The notes beneath the pieces were generated by a model. That model had not been told where the DNA came from. It saw nothing but the letters and a program-made list of their open reading frames with translations, and made no database searches. From positions 125,573 through 180,378 of the forward strand of contig DATMBG010000033.1 in the NCBI GenBank assembly GCA_035559535.1: a DNA stretch of 54,806 bases. Reading direction: 5' to 3'. The position numbers and the translations under genes are program-made. Of the stretch, positions 34,901-42,814 are shown one piece after another; the first letter of the stretch is position 1, and the number at the start of each line of letters is the position of its first letter. The stretch comes from Candidatus Limnocylindrales bacterium. Lineage in GTDB: Bacteria > Moduliflexota > Moduliflexia > Moduliflexales > JAUQPW01.

Positions 34901-35146
34901 GTTGGTGATACGGCTATAGGAGAAATCCTCAAATCCAAGGGCTTTTATGAACAAAGATATCAGACTTCTTTTTCGCTGGGTATCGTGACCAATCAAACTT
35001 TAACCCAAAGTGCTTTAAACCTTGCCCAGCTTAACAAGGTTTATGTTTTCGATCGTACCGAAATACTCAGGTTTCTTGAAGTAAGTCCTTTATACCTTAC
35101 AGAAATAAAAGAAATGGAACAATGTCGGTTATCCAATCTCATATAG
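31919..35146 (+). CDS. zorD: Zorya type I effector ZorD (SNF2-family helicase with Mrr-like nuclease)
   Basis: A 1075-residue protein starting 3 bp after zorC. Residues 1 to about 420 are a family-specific N-terminal region. The SNF2 ATPase follows: 'LLADDMGLGKTLQML' (Lys471), 'VILDEAQKIKTPGT' (DEAQ at 568-571), 'AATGTPVENTLVDLWC', and helicase C with 'IMSPLAAGVGLNITAANHV' and 'ATDRVYRIGQEKEV'. Residues about 940-1050 are an Mrr-like restriction nuclease domain with Asp974 in 'KGADIIARS' and 'QTK' at 987-989 ('ILLQTKHS'), the D-QxK catalytic pattern. ZorD degrades invading DNA after ZorAB activation. All key motifs are intact. It ends the operon; no clear terminator follows. Confidence 0.93.
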   Translation: MLTWQVSPEYWIFSFGDGDQPIPLKSWNNYPFPANAYAQVLLFRELLDNGKALADETSILVPHEEICTLSTIDQQLLNLPPPYPFDIRVDASGMLQQQDFQFKWGFYEHPQGRQLFGERIGCLLKLEDGTQYLLSSQQLALCNALDEFNALPPEMKNLNGNLLRFAEIKELSAKSAAILDSYLENEQVVVPKNLSLKPKIGQGDTLEILPEVEGVNARQFEEKFDFFHTVQAVYTLQDEKGKRTRIPFSEPQQQELKKIKTYRRVQGDQKRKILEQPQEIFDPDIIDLDQFSKRVIDIGLYKPRFYTFISPYKSQWIPGILIEASNGDKKKIGFRSPAELKEFKRLCEKALQEGENFVEWRGVQIPLSETDIILRTAEHQFQNPYEPVQEDASRKKVLIIKENIDQLEHEEVFEKPVLSTETFHHQYSYPPNLKMTVQVLEHQEEGIAWLQSLYRDGYSGALLADDMGLGKTLQMLAFIDWHNTTLNTEDKPYLVVAPVSLLENWEKEYPKFFEPCVLKILKFYGSPLPEFLNGTHLKNRQIVLTTYETLRKQQLKLCGIDWSVVILDEAQKIKTPGTLVTNAVKALKADFKIAATGTPVENTLVDLWCIMDFVVPGLLGSAKEFAKEYQNPLKNKDIDVKQLGESLRKRIGIYIKRRLKKDILQGLPKKTQHRCECAMPEIQFQRYLEEIAQAKSIQNNATDRQNRILHVLWTLRDISDHPFLPDKQIDQFHVDKLITTSAKLQITVEILKSIQERREKVILFADRRETQRLLARVLQEKFHIRASIVNGDTPISRWGSISSKESRQQAIDRFQRQEGFYAIIMSPLAAGVGLNITAANHVIHYSRHWNPAKEDQATDRVYRIGQEKEVYVYLPMATAPNFKSFDVILDELLERKRELASVSLFPTERAEVTPEEIFHEVLETPSEIPTFRPFTLEDLDALDPYLFEAAIAVLWQKKGYQVELTPKFNDKGADIIARSQGHNILLQTKHSRNPVGDTAIGEILKSKGFYEQRYQTSFSLGIVTNQTLTQSALNLAQLNKVYVFDRTEILRFLEVSPLYLTEIKEMEQCRLSNLI

Positions 35147-35387
35147 AAATACCTCATTAGACTCTTCTGTGAATGTAAGAATAGGAAGGGGCAGTAATTT
35201 TAAGGCGGGGCATTAGCTGTTGGTTTTGGATTTGCTTAGACTAAATCTAAATAGAAATGTCGTAGAACCTACAGGGCGATCACCCGGAATCCCCCTTAAA
35301 CAGGGCAGCCCCTACAGTTTAGGCAACGTTTCAACGTAGAAATGGGATTAGAAAAGGGATATCTTTTATTGAGTCGTCGATAAAATT

Positions 35388-36320
35388 ATGAAAATGTTTT
35401 ACTGTGACCATTTCGTACTTCCTCTTCCAGAGGGACATCGCTTTCCGATGCAAAAATATTCGCTTCTCAAACAGCGGGTTATAGAAGCAGGGCTTGCTGG
35501 GCCCGGGGAGTTGCTGGTTCCGGATCCGGCTACCGATGAGCAGATCCAGCGGGTCCATGACCCAGAATATGTACGACGGGTAAAGAATGGGGAGCTGACC
35601 CCCAAGGAATTGCGACGTATTGGATTTCCCTGGTCTCCGGCCATGGTGGAACGGGCCCGTCGTTCGGTAGGAGGAACGATTGGAGCTTGCCGTAATGCCC
35701 TGATTGACGGATTCTCTGCTAATCTGGCCGGGGGAACGCACCATGCTTTCCGAGACCACGGTGAAGGATATTGTGTGTTTAATGACAGTGCCATCGCAGC
35801 CCGGGCCCTGCAAGCGGAAGGACATGTGCAACGCGTGGTGATCATAGATTGCGATGTCCATCAGGGAAACGGCACGGCGTCGATTCTGGCAGAAGATCCA
35901 ACGATCTTCACCTTTTCCATCCATGGGGTGAATAATTTCCCCTTTGATAAAGAAAAGAGCGACCTCGACGTGGAATTAGAGGATGGGACAGACGATACTG
36001 CCTATCTGGAAGCCCTGGAATGGGGTGTTTCCAGGGCCCTCGAACTTGCCAACGCCCAGCTTGCCATTTATCTGGCCGGTGCAGATCCTTATTTTGACGA
36101 TAAACTGGGACGGCTTGCCTTGAGCAAACAGGGACTCGCCGAACGGGATCGCCTGGTTTTTAACCTTTGTCAGGCAGCAGGAATTCCGGTTGCTATCACC
36201 ATGGCAGGTGGTTATGCCCGGAATATCCAGGACACTGTCGATATTCACTTTCAGACGGTACGCCTGGCGGCTGAAAAGGTAAAAAAAAGCGATGGGCAAC
36301 AGGCCTTGGGCAGAAAATAA
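35388..36320 (+). CDS. Histone deacetylase-family hydrolase
   Basis: A 310-residue zinc hydrolase of the arginase/deacetylase fold, most like class IV (HDAC11-like) bacterial proteins. Zinc ligands are visible as Asp-x-His in 'IIDCDVHQGNGTASIL' and Asp in 'LAGADPYFDDKLGRL'; the active-site His pair lies in 'LAGGTHHAFRDHGEGYC', and 'MAGGYARNIQDTVDIH' forms the C-terminal loop. Bacterial members deacetylate small amides or acyl-polyamines; the substrate here is unknown. It starts the segment downstream of the Zorya locus and returns to the G+C-richer codon use. It converges on the aldehyde dehydrogenase gene. Confidence 0.92.
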   Translation: MKMFYCDHFVLPLPEGHRFPMQKYSLLKQRVIEAGLAGPGELLVPDPATDEQIQRVHDPEYVRRVKNGELTPKELRRIGFPWSPAMVERARRSVGGTIGACRNALIDGFSANLAGGTHHAFRDHGEGYCVFNDSAIAARALQAEGHVQRVVIIDCDVHQGNGTASILAEDPTIFTFSIHGVNNFPFDKEKSDLDVELEDGTDDTAYLEALEWGVSRALELANAQLAIYLAGADPYFDDKLGRLALSKQGLAERDRLVFNLCQAAGIPVAITMAGGYARNIQDTVDIHFQTVRLAAEKVKKSDGQQALGRK

Positions 36321-36406
36321 CCGGGCCAGGTTAAGTCCGGCATAGAGAAACCTGCCCTTCTGTTCGTTAATCACCGCCTGTAACCTGTTGCCTATCGCCC
36401 CATTCA

Positions 36407-37858
36407 TTAATACTTAATATAAACCGTCTTAAGCTCGGTATAGAAATCGATGGCTACCCGACCCTGTTCGCGATGCCCTGAGCTGGAGTCTTTCATACCG
36501 CCGAAAGGTACATGATAATCGACTCCGGCAGAGGGAAGATTGACGTTAACAACCCCTGCTTCAATGCGATTGGCATACTCAAAGGTTCGAGATAGATTTG
36601 TGGTGCAGAGGGATGCAGAGAGTCCAAACTGAACATTATTGGCAATCTCCAGGGCTTCGTCGAAGTTTTTTGCGGGCATAATGGCCAGGACCGGACCAAA
36701 GATCTCTTCCTGGGCGATCCGCATGGTAGGTTTTACATCCTTGAAGATGGTCGGTTCCACAAAATAGCCTTTATCATATTCCTTACCGGTTAATCGATTC
36801 CCACCCAGCAGAAGGGTCGCCCCCTCTTTCTTCCCGATTTCAATGTAACTCAATACGGTTTTCAGTTGGTTTTCATCCACTAAAGGACCCATCTGAACCG
36901 AAGGATCCAAACCATTTCCTACTTTGAGGGCCTTTGTTTTTTCGATGAGCAATTGGGTAAATTTGTCCAGAATGGGTTCTTCCACAATAACCCGACTGGT
37001 GGCCGTACACCGCTGACCAGTAGAGAAGAATGCACCGTTGATGGTTATGTTAACCGCTTCTTCCAGGTTGGCATCGGCTAAAACAATAGTGGGATTTTTA
37101 CCCCCCATCTCTAGCTGGGTTCTGACCATGTTCTGTTGGGTACGTTGATAAATTCCCTGCCCTACGGCACAAGATCCTGTAAAAGAAACCCCTTTGATGG
37201 CTTTATTGGTGACCATCTCGAGTCCCACGGTGGAACCGGGTCCCGTAATGTAATTTAAAACTCCCTTGGGAAGCCCGGCCTCATGGAGAATTTCTACCAG
37301 CTTTAGGGAGGTCAGGGGTGCTAAGGAAGCAGGCTTAAAAACTACGGTATTTCCGGAAACCAGAGCCGGAGCGATTTTCCAGGCCGGAATTGCAATGGGG
37401 AAGTTCCAGGGAGTAATAAGAGAAACCGTTCCAAGGGGCTTCCGCATGGTGAAGACGAATACATTCTCTCGGGGGGATGGGACGGCATCACCCAGAAATC
37501 GGTCCCCTTCTCCACCAAAGAAACTTAAAATTTGAGAAGCTCGAAGAACCTCTGCTTTCCCCTCTCCAATCGTTTTTCCTTCTTCCCGGGTTAAAATCTC
37601 CCCCAACTCATCGACCCGACTGGCCACCATCTGAGCTGCTTTGTAAAGGATCGCACCACGCTTGGGCGCCGGAACTTTCGCCCATTTTTCCTGGGCACGG
37701 ACGGCAGCTTCTATCGCCCTTCGGGCATCCTCTACATTAGATTGCTGAAAATAGCCTATAACCTCATCGGTATCGGCCGGATTTATATTGGGAAAAGTTT
37801 TACCTGAAGAAGACTCCACCCATTCCCCATCAATAAAATTTTTATACGTTGTGGGCAT
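36407..37858 (-). CDS. Aldehyde dehydrogenase, 2,5-dioxovalerate dehydrogenase-like
   Basis: A 483-residue NAD(P)+-dependent aldehyde dehydrogenase. Catalytic Cys284 lies in 'STGQRCTATSR' and Glu250 in 'LEMGGKNP'; the nucleotide-binding stretch 'TPWNFPIAIPAWKIAPAL' and 'GVSFTGSCAVGQGI' are present. The C-terminus 'NLPSAGVDYHVPFGGMKDSS' resembles alpha-ketoglutaric semialdehyde (2,5-dioxovalerate) dehydrogenases of sugar-acid degradation, so that substrate is likely but not proven. I start at the ATG at 37858 ('MPTTYKNFIDGEW'), where homologues normally begin; an in-frame ATG at 37948 would add 30 residues without family support, and neither has a strong RBS. Confidence 0.88.
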   Translation of the reverse strand: MPTTYKNFIDGEWVESSSGKTFPNINPADTDEVIGYFQQSNVEDARRAIEAAVRAQEKWAKVPAPKRGAILYKAAQMVASRVDELGEILTREEGKTIGEGKAEVLRASQILSFFGGEGDRFLGDAVPSPRENVFVFTMRKPLGTVSLITPWNFPIAIPAWKIAPALVSGNTVVFKPASLAPLTSLKLVEILHEAGLPKGVLNYITGPGSTVGLEMVTNKAIKGVSFTGSCAVGQGIYQRTQQNMVRTQLEMGGKNPTIVLADANLEEAVNITINGAFFSTGQRCTATSRVIVEEPILDKFTQLLIEKTKALKVGNGLDPSVQMGPLVDENQLKTVLSYIEIGKKEGATLLLGGNRLTGKEYDKGYFVEPTIFKDVKPTMRIAQEEIFGPVLAIMPAKNFDEALEIANNVQFGLSASLCTTNLSRTFEYANRIEAGVVNVNLPSAGVDYHVPFGGMKDSSSGHREQGRVAIDFYTELKTVYIKY

Positions 37859-38310
37859 CTTTAAAAAGTCTTCAGCCAACGACCATAAGCCTTCGGCCCT
37901 TAAAAAGGGAGAGAAAGAGTACTCCGGTTTCCCAAGCCGATCCCTCATAGCCGATCGCTGAAAACTTACTCCTAAAATTTGAAGAACCTTCTGGCTTTAA
38001 TACCTGTCAGTTTATTATTTTTAACCTCCTCTTGAGCGGAAAGTCAAGAGGTACCCGAGAATTATTTGAATACAATAAAATGCCCATCCCCTCTTTCCTT
38101 TCATAGATTTCCCGTCGGCGTCTAATAATTGGATGGTTTTTAAAAGGAATATCCACTGTTTCGGGTTTAGAGGGAGAGCTTTTAGAGTCTAAGTAGTTGA
38201 TAATAAAGTTGATCCAAAACGGGAAAGATTATGGCATGAAAATTGGTATCACCAAAAATCAGGTAACCGGAAATGGAATTTCTATAAAATGGCTTAATCC
38301 AGGAGGTAAA
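37859..38310. other. Intergenic region between divergent ALDH and PP2C genes
   Basis: About 450 bp between divergent genes. It includes possible N-terminal extensions of both (ALDH to 37948; phosphatase from 38197). I see no repeat, RNA or clear promoter in it. Confidence 0.3.
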
Positions 38311-39063
38311 GTGAAGAAAGAATTTGTTTATGGAGCCACAGATCGGGGAAGAAAAAGAAGAAACAATGAGGACTGCTATCTTCTTTTACCCGAGCGCGAT
38401 ATATTTTTTGTTGCAGACGGAATGGGGGGACATAATGCCGGAGAGATAGCCAGCTCCCATGCGATCAGAATAGCCGCTGAATACTTTACCCTGAAGCGTA
38501 TTTCTGAGATGAAAAGAAATCGGGAAAAAATTAAAGAAACGATGATTCAGGCTATCCAAATAACCCACCAGGGAATCCTGGAAATAATTTTAGCAAACCA
38601 GGAATACCTTGGTATGGGATCTACCCTGGTCATTGCTTTTGTTCATGGTCAGACCCTCTATACCTGTCATGTGGGCGATTCGAGGGTCTATGTGATTAAT
38701 ACTTCGTATATAACTCAAATTACTCAGGACCACTCCCATGTAGCCAATCTGGTAAGGCTTGGAAGGATGAGTAAAGAAGAAGCCCGGATGAGTCCCCTTA
38801 AAAATCGCATTACCCAGGCTGTCGGAATTCCCTTTGGTCTCGATCCCGAGTATCATGAATATCCCTTGAATCCAGAGGATAGGATTCTTCTCTGCACCGA
38901 TGGACTGTGGGATATGCTGTCGGATGAAGAGATTCAGGCCATAGTTTTAGAGAAAAAATCCCCCCAGGAGATCTGTAAAACCCTCATCAGAAAGGCAAAT
39001 GAAGCCGGTGGAAACGATAATATTACGGTGGTGCTGATAACCCAAGTAAAAAGCAGGAAATAA
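38311..39063 (+). CDS. PP2C-family protein serine/threonine phosphatase
   Basis: A 250-residue Mn2+/Mg2+-dependent phosphatase of the bacterial Stp/PrpC type. Motifs in order: 'YGATDRGRKRRNNEDC', 'FFVADGMGGHNAGEIAS', 'LGMGSTLVIAF', 'HVGDSRVYV', 'ITQDHSHVANLVRLG', 'LLCTDGLWDMLSDEEI' and 'AGGNDNITVVLI', covering the metal-binding aspartates. I place the start at GTG 38311, because AGGAGG at 38301-38306 precedes it by 4 nt and Stp proteins begin at this point; a TTG at 38197 or ATG at 38236 would give up to 38 extra residues. It reverses Ser/Thr phosphorylation; no partner kinase is in the window. Confidence 0.9.
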   Translation: MKKEFVYGATDRGRKRRNNEDCYLLLPERDIFFVADGMGGHNAGEIASSHAIRIAAEYFTLKRISEMKRNREKIKETMIQAIQITHQGILEIILANQEYLGMGSTLVIAFVHGQTLYTCHVGDSRVYVINTSYITQITQDHSHVANLVRLGRMSKEEARMSPLKNRITQAVGIPFGLDPEYHEYPLNPEDRILLCTDGLWDMLSDEEIQAIVLEKKSPQEICKTLIRKANEAGGNDNITVVLITQVKSRK

Positions 39064-39090
39064 ACCCTGAGTCCTAGAAGGGCCATGAAG

Positions 39091-39147
39091 GTATGGAAGT
39101 GTGGGAGTGTGGAGGTATTGGGGGTATAGAGGTGTGAAAATGTGAAA
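39091..39147. repeat. Octamer repeat, single decayed arm, copy 5
   Basis: GTATGGAA GTGTGGGA GTGTGGAG and further GTRTGRRR octamers run to 39147. The C-rich partner arm is missing, so this copy is half an element; it directly abuts the MITE-like element at 39156, which may have replaced the other arm. Confidence 0.7.
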
Positions 39148-39155
39148 GTGTAAGC

Positions 39156-39294
39156 GTAATACTGCGTTGTTACTTTAATTTTGCTTAATGTTTAAGTGGC
39201 CCTCACCCCCGGCCTCTCTCCCACGCTGCGGGAGAGGGGAGTCGGGGAGTGAAAGCAGCCCTATGAGATCAAAATTAAGTAAACAGTGTAATAC
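39156..39294. mobile_element. MITE-like element with imperfect terminal inverted repeats
   Basis: The left end 39156-39183 (GTAATACTGCGTTGTTACTT...) pairs imperfectly with the right end 39270-39294 (...AAGTAAACAGTGTAATAC). The core holds a CCTCTCTCCC/GGGAGAGG hairpin of the common CCCTCACCCCCGGCC type. It is 139 bp long and codes for nothing. Confidence 0.65.
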
Positions 39295-39630
39295 CAATTC
39301 CCCATGAAGATGTTGCCTAATGGGTAGTGACGACCTTGTGTGGGCGCCTTTAGTAACAGATCTATCTGGCTGCCCCTATCATTTAGGCCACATTTTAATA
39401 CTGATGGGGTACAAGGAAATTTGCTCCCATACTTTTACCCCCTTCGTGGATGAATATATGAAAACTGCAAATGGGTAGAAGTAGACTTAAAGCTCCAAGA
39501 AAGAAAGTATAAAGGGATAGGTTTCTTAAGGGGCTTTACTTGATTTAATCCCTTTAAAGGGGTATATTATAAACATAAGTATAAAATTTTTATTTTTTAA
39601 TGTTTCTTCTTAAAAGGGGTGTGGAGTTTT

Positions 39631-40683
39631 ATGAATGAAGCCCTTGTTAAAGAGATTCCAGGAGTTGAGGAAGTAGACTTAAAGGAAGCTGATTTCTGGG
39701 AACCCCTTCCAAATAACAAAGTCTATTGTTATCTTTGTCCCAGGTATTGTAGAATTGGGGAAGGTCAGACCGGGTTTTGCTTTATTCGTGCAAATATAGG
39801 TGGTAAGCTTTATTCCCTGGGTTACGGACGACCTGCGGCCATTCATATCGATCCCATAGAGAAAAAGCCTTTATTTCACTTTCTGCCCGGTACCAAGATT
39901 TTTTCCATGGGCACGGCAGGATGTAACATGGGATGTAAGTTTTGTCAAAACTGGGACATCTCCAAAGCAAAGGCTGATCAGGTCAATTCAAGGGAATTAT
40001 CCCCAGAAGCCGTGGTTTTTAACGCCCTGCGGTACCGATGCCCAAGCATCGCCTATACCTACAATGAGCCTACCATCTGGGCAGAATATGTAAGGGATAT
40101 TTCCAAACTTGCCAGACAGTACGGATTGAAGAACGTAATGGTAACCAATGGGTATGTAACCGAGGAAGCCCTTAAATCGGTTTATGAATATATCGACGCC
40201 GCTAACGTGGATCTAAAAGCTTTTACCGAAAAGTTTTATTCCAAAATCACCCTCAGTCATCTGGAACCGGTTCTGAAAACTTTAAAAATCCTCAAACATG
40301 AAACTTCCGTTTGGATCGAGATTACTAACCTTATGATTCCGACTCTCAATGACGCAAAGGAGGAATCTAGAGAGCTATCCAAATGGATTTTGGATAATCT
40401 GGGAGACGAAGTACCTTTACACTTTACAGCCTTCCATCCGGATTACAAGCTGTTAGACTTACCTCCAACTCCTAAGGAAACCCTGGAACAGGCCCGGGAA
40501 ATTGCCATGGAAGTAGGACTTAAGTACGTTTACGTTGGTAATGTATTCTCGGAGGGCGCAAATACCTATTGTCCAAATTGTAAAAAGCTTCTGATCCGAC
40601 GTTCCTGGCATAGTATTTTAAAATATGACCTGCAAGGGAATCGATGCTCTTGCGGTCAGGTGATTCCTATCTATTTGAATTAA
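39631..40683 (+). CDS. amrS: AmmeMemoRadiSam system radical SAM enzyme (AmrS-type)
   Basis: A 350-residue radical SAM enzyme of the pyruvate-formate-lyase-activating-like AmmeMemoRadiSam group. The cluster motif CxxxCxxC lies in 'GTAGCNMGCKFCQNWDIS'. The N-terminal 'YCYLCPRYCRIGEGQTGFC' and a C-terminal zinc-ribbon-like 'CPNCKKLLIRRSW' with 'CSCGQ' supply further cysteines. 'SIAYTYNEPTIWAEYV' and 'AANVDLKAFTEKFYSKI' match the family. The start is the ATG at 39631, with GGAG 5 nt before; GTG 39619 is in frame. The usual AMMECR1 and Memo partners are not in the window, and the reaction of the family is not established. Confidence 0.88.
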   Translation: MNEALVKEIPGVEEVDLKEADFWEPLPNNKVYCYLCPRYCRIGEGQTGFCFIRANIGGKLYSLGYGRPAAIHIDPIEKKPLFHFLPGTKIFSMGTAGCNMGCKFCQNWDISKAKADQVNSRELSPEAVVFNALRYRCPSIAYTYNEPTIWAEYVRDISKLARQYGLKNVMVTNGYVTEEALKSVYEYIDAANVDLKAFTEKFYSKITLSHLEPVLKTLKILKHETSVWIEITNLMIPTLNDAKEESRELSKWILDNLGDEVPLHFTAFHPDYKLLDLPPTPKETLEQAREIAMEVGLKYVYVGNVFSEGANTYCPNCKKLLIRRSWHSILKYDLQGNRCSCGQVIPIYLN

Positions 40684-40690
40684 GACCTTA

Positions 40691-40759
40691 AGTATGGAAG
40701 TGTGGGGGTATGGGAGTATTTACTCCTACACTCCCGTACCTCCATACTTTTATACTCTT
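40691..40759. repeat. Octamer-based palindromic repeat, copy 6
   Basis: The left arm (GTATGGAAGTGTGGGGGTAT, from 40692) and the right arm (ending CGTACCTCCATAC) form an imperfect inverted repeat with a short loop at about 40718-40721. It lies between two co-directional genes. Confidence 0.75.
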
Positions 40760-40780
40760 CGGGGTTAATAGTTTACTTTC

Positions 40781-41152
40781 ATGGAACTTCAGGTTATACA
40801 ACCTCTGCCTGAAAAGTTTCAACCGCTCCGGCTCAGTCAGGTAGGGCGCTATGCGTTGGGAGTTGACTGGGGAGACCATCACCATAGTATTTACTCTTTC
40901 GATTTACTCCGAAGTCTTTGCCCTTGTAAAGGATGCCTGGAAGTAAGGCAGAAAAACCAGACTTTCCCTCCGGCAGCGGTTCAACCCCTTGAAATTCGCC
41001 GCTTTCCGGGTCAGGGAGTCAGTGTTAAATGGGCAGATGCCCATGAAAGTTTATACGGTGCCGAATATTTGAGAAATCTCTGCCCCTGTGCAACCTGCAG
41101 TGAAGTGGTCCAGGCTAGACACCAAAATCCCTTAGGAAATCCGAAGGGATAA
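40781..41152 (+). CDS. DUF971-like protein with two CPCxxC half-domains
   Basis: A 123-residue protein related to DUF971 (the N-terminal domain type of gamma-butyrobetaine hydroxylase). Two similar halves are visible: 'GRYALGVDWGDHHHSIYSFD' followed by 'LLRSLCPCKGC', and 'VSVKWADAHESLYGAEYLRN' followed by 'LCPCATC'. In ordinary members only the first half tends to carry the cysteines; here both carry CPCxxC, a possible metal or Fe-S site. DUF971 proteins often lie near Fe-S or Mrp genes; here the neighbour is a radical SAM enzyme. The function is unknown. Confidence 0.75.
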   Translation: MELQVIQPLPEKFQPLRLSQVGRYALGVDWGDHHHSIYSFDLLRSLCPCKGCLEVRQKNQTFPPAAVQPLEIRRFPGQGVSVKWADAHESLYGAEYLRNLCPCATCSEVVQARHQNPLGNPKG

Positions 41153-41174
41153 ACTCAACGATCACCTCAATTAA

Positions 41175-41208
41175 AAATTAAAAATTGTTAATTGACAATT
41201 TTTAATTT
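41175..41208. repeat. A+T-only hairpin after the DUF971 gene
   Basis: AAATTAAAAATTGT (41175-41188) pairs perfectly with 41195-41208 around a 6-nt loop. Only one G-C pair is present per stem, so it is a weak terminator at best, but it lies 22 bp after a stop codon. Confidence 0.55.
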
Positions 41209-41318
41209 CCCGTGTTATCTTCCCCTGTGTTCGCTATTTGCCATATGGATGGCTTGAAGTCTTTTCTCACCCTGGATCGTCCAGAATCTTCCCCGGCGAT
41301 TTTTTAAAGGAGTCGATC

Positions 41319-42197
41319 ATGAGGAAAATGATCAAGGCAACTATATGGATGATAAGCACTTTTTTGTTTTCTTCTTATCTGACCTGGGGTTTTGAGGTTT
41401 ATACCCGAAGCGGTCAGTCTTATTCGGCAGCCCAGTATAAGATTTTTGACTCCAGAATGGTGATCTCTCTTAAGGACGGAAGACAGCAGAATTTATCTGT
41501 AAGCGATATTGATTGGAAGAGAACTCCAGGAGATAAAAACGTATTTCAATTTGTAGAAACCAATCTCGTCTATCTGAAAGATGGTAAGGCCATCCGATCA
41601 AAAGGTTACATGATCCGAAACGAGGAAAAGGTTGAAGTTATCACCCAGGATAACAAAATCTTAGAGTACAAAAAATCGGATATTGATTTTGGAAAGATAG
41701 CCAACTACCTCATGAAGAGAAAGATAAAATTAAGTCAACTGGAGGGACAGGAACACATAACAGATATAGAGAGTAACGCTCCAGTCATGCCCTTCGTGGA
41801 AGAAGAGTTTGATTGCAAGGATAGTATTGTGATATCCTCCAGTGGAAATCCTTTAATCAAGTTCCGGTTCGAGGCAACAACCCTCAAAGATGCTAAATTT
41901 AACAACCTGTTTCTAAATTTTGTAATTATTAAAGCTTCTGCAAAGAATTTATCCGATACTTCACGCCGGTTATCTTACAACGATTTTACCCTTATTACCA
42001 ATGAGGGAACCGAAGTAAAGCCGGATGGAAGTATAGATAATACTTTTTTTATAGAACAACTGGATAAAAATGCCATGACCTTCGGAACCATTCGATTTTC
42101 CTTTACGGCTGCCTCACCGACCGGAACAGCGGAGTATCTGGTATATCGGGGAGCTTACGGAAAATTTAAATGCCGCCTTCAAGGAAATTCGCCTTAA
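41319..42197 (+). CDS. Exported protein of unknown function
   Basis: A 292-residue protein with a signal peptide (residues 1-23, 'IKATIWMISTFLFSSYLTW' core). The first mature part (about 24-70) resembles small SH3-like or PRC-like beta strands ('GFEVYTRSGQSYSAAQYKI', 'RMVISLKDGRQQNLSVSDID'), and the second half is beta-rich ('FKFEATTLKD'-like region, 'NDFTLITNEGTEVKPDGS'), similar in feel to DUF4352 immunoglobulin-like domains, but I cannot confirm this. I chose the ATG at 41319 because AAAGGAG precedes it and the signal peptide begins there; the frame is open from 41238. Confidence 0.7.
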   Translation: MRKMIKATIWMISTFLFSSYLTWGFEVYTRSGQSYSAAQYKIFDSRMVISLKDGRQQNLSVSDIDWKRTPGDKNVFQFVETNLVYLKDGKAIRSKGYMIRNEEKVEVITQDNKILEYKKSDIDFGKIANYLMKRKIKLSQLEGQEHITDIESNAPVMPFVEEEFDCKDSIVISSSGNPLIKFRFEATTLKDAKFNNLFLNFVIIKASAKNLSDTSRRLSYNDFTLITNEGTEVKPDGSIDNTFFIEQLDKNAMTFGTIRFSFTAASPTGTAEYLVYRGAYGKFKCRLQGNSP

Positions 42198-42814
42198 AAA
42201 CTTTATCATAGGCCCTATTTCGCAGAACCAGCAAGTTTTCATCTCCAGAACAGCGCGAAATAGGTTTTACTTACCTAACTTAAAAAATGGAAGTCAGTAC
42301 TACTATCCGGTTCAGTGACGAATTTGACCAGTTTGAGAAAGATCCCAAGTTCCAGCAGCATTTACAAACTTTACAACTTATCTTGTTAGATTTTGCCGTA
42401 ATGGTTCGACAGAACCTGATCATCGATATACGAACTACCAGTCCGGCCTCAACCCCTCACTCTACCCGGCAAGAATCAAATTGAAACAAAAGGGGCTGGC
42501 TTATCTTTTGCTGTAGACAGAGTTCGTGTGCTTTGGCACTAAAAAATATCTCAAAGGCAAAATAGACCTCCAGGGGCGAACCTATCTACAAGTTTAAAAC
42601 CCGGGAGGTCCTCCATGCGACTTGAGACAACCTATCAATTTAAGTACTGAGGTTCATTCATTTTACCTTCTTATATTTGTTCTATTATGCAGTGTCTAAG
42701 GAGTTCCATTTTAAAACAATTTCCTTTGCCTTTGAATTTGCTGGCAAGATTTCGATCTTTTAAAGAAAAGACACCCCTTCGATTCTGCTGCATCTTAGAA
42801 TTAAAACCCACGAT
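42198..42814. other. Intergenic region with inverted repeats and one doubtful small gene
   Basis: CCTATTTCGC (42214-42223) pairs with GCGAAATAGG (42255-42264), followed by TTTT, just after the exported-protein gene; this may be a terminator despite its 31-nt loop. GACCTCC/GGAGGTC (42565-42571, 42604-42610) form a second short pair. Apart from the doubtful frame at 42287 I see no gene. Confidence 0.4.
42287..42484 (+). CDS. Doubtful small protein
   Basis: A 65-residue frame starting ATG with no good RBS. The sequence begins acidic and aromatic ('TIRFSDEFDQFEKDPKFQQH'), has a Leu-rich helix ('TLQLILLDFAVMV') and a Ser/Thr-rich tail. No family is recognised. It could be a remnant or chance frame. 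Confidence 0.3.
   Translation: MEVSTTIRFSDEFDQFEKDPKFQQHLQTLQLILLDFAVMVRQNLIIDIRTTSPASTPHSTRQESN

Larger units (their letters stand above)
39064..39630. other. Repeat-filled intergenic region
   Basis: A 567-bp gap. It holds a single decayed octamer arm (39091-39147), a MITE-like element (39156-39294) and an A+T-rich stretch before the radical SAM gene. No gene is supported. Confidence 0.55.

Noticed and set aside
27862-35146. Type II or III Zorya, or a Druantia/other SNF2 system
   Set aside because: A ZorC-like EH-signature protein plus a SNF2-Mrr ZorD fits type I; the single-HNH ZorE of type II is absent.
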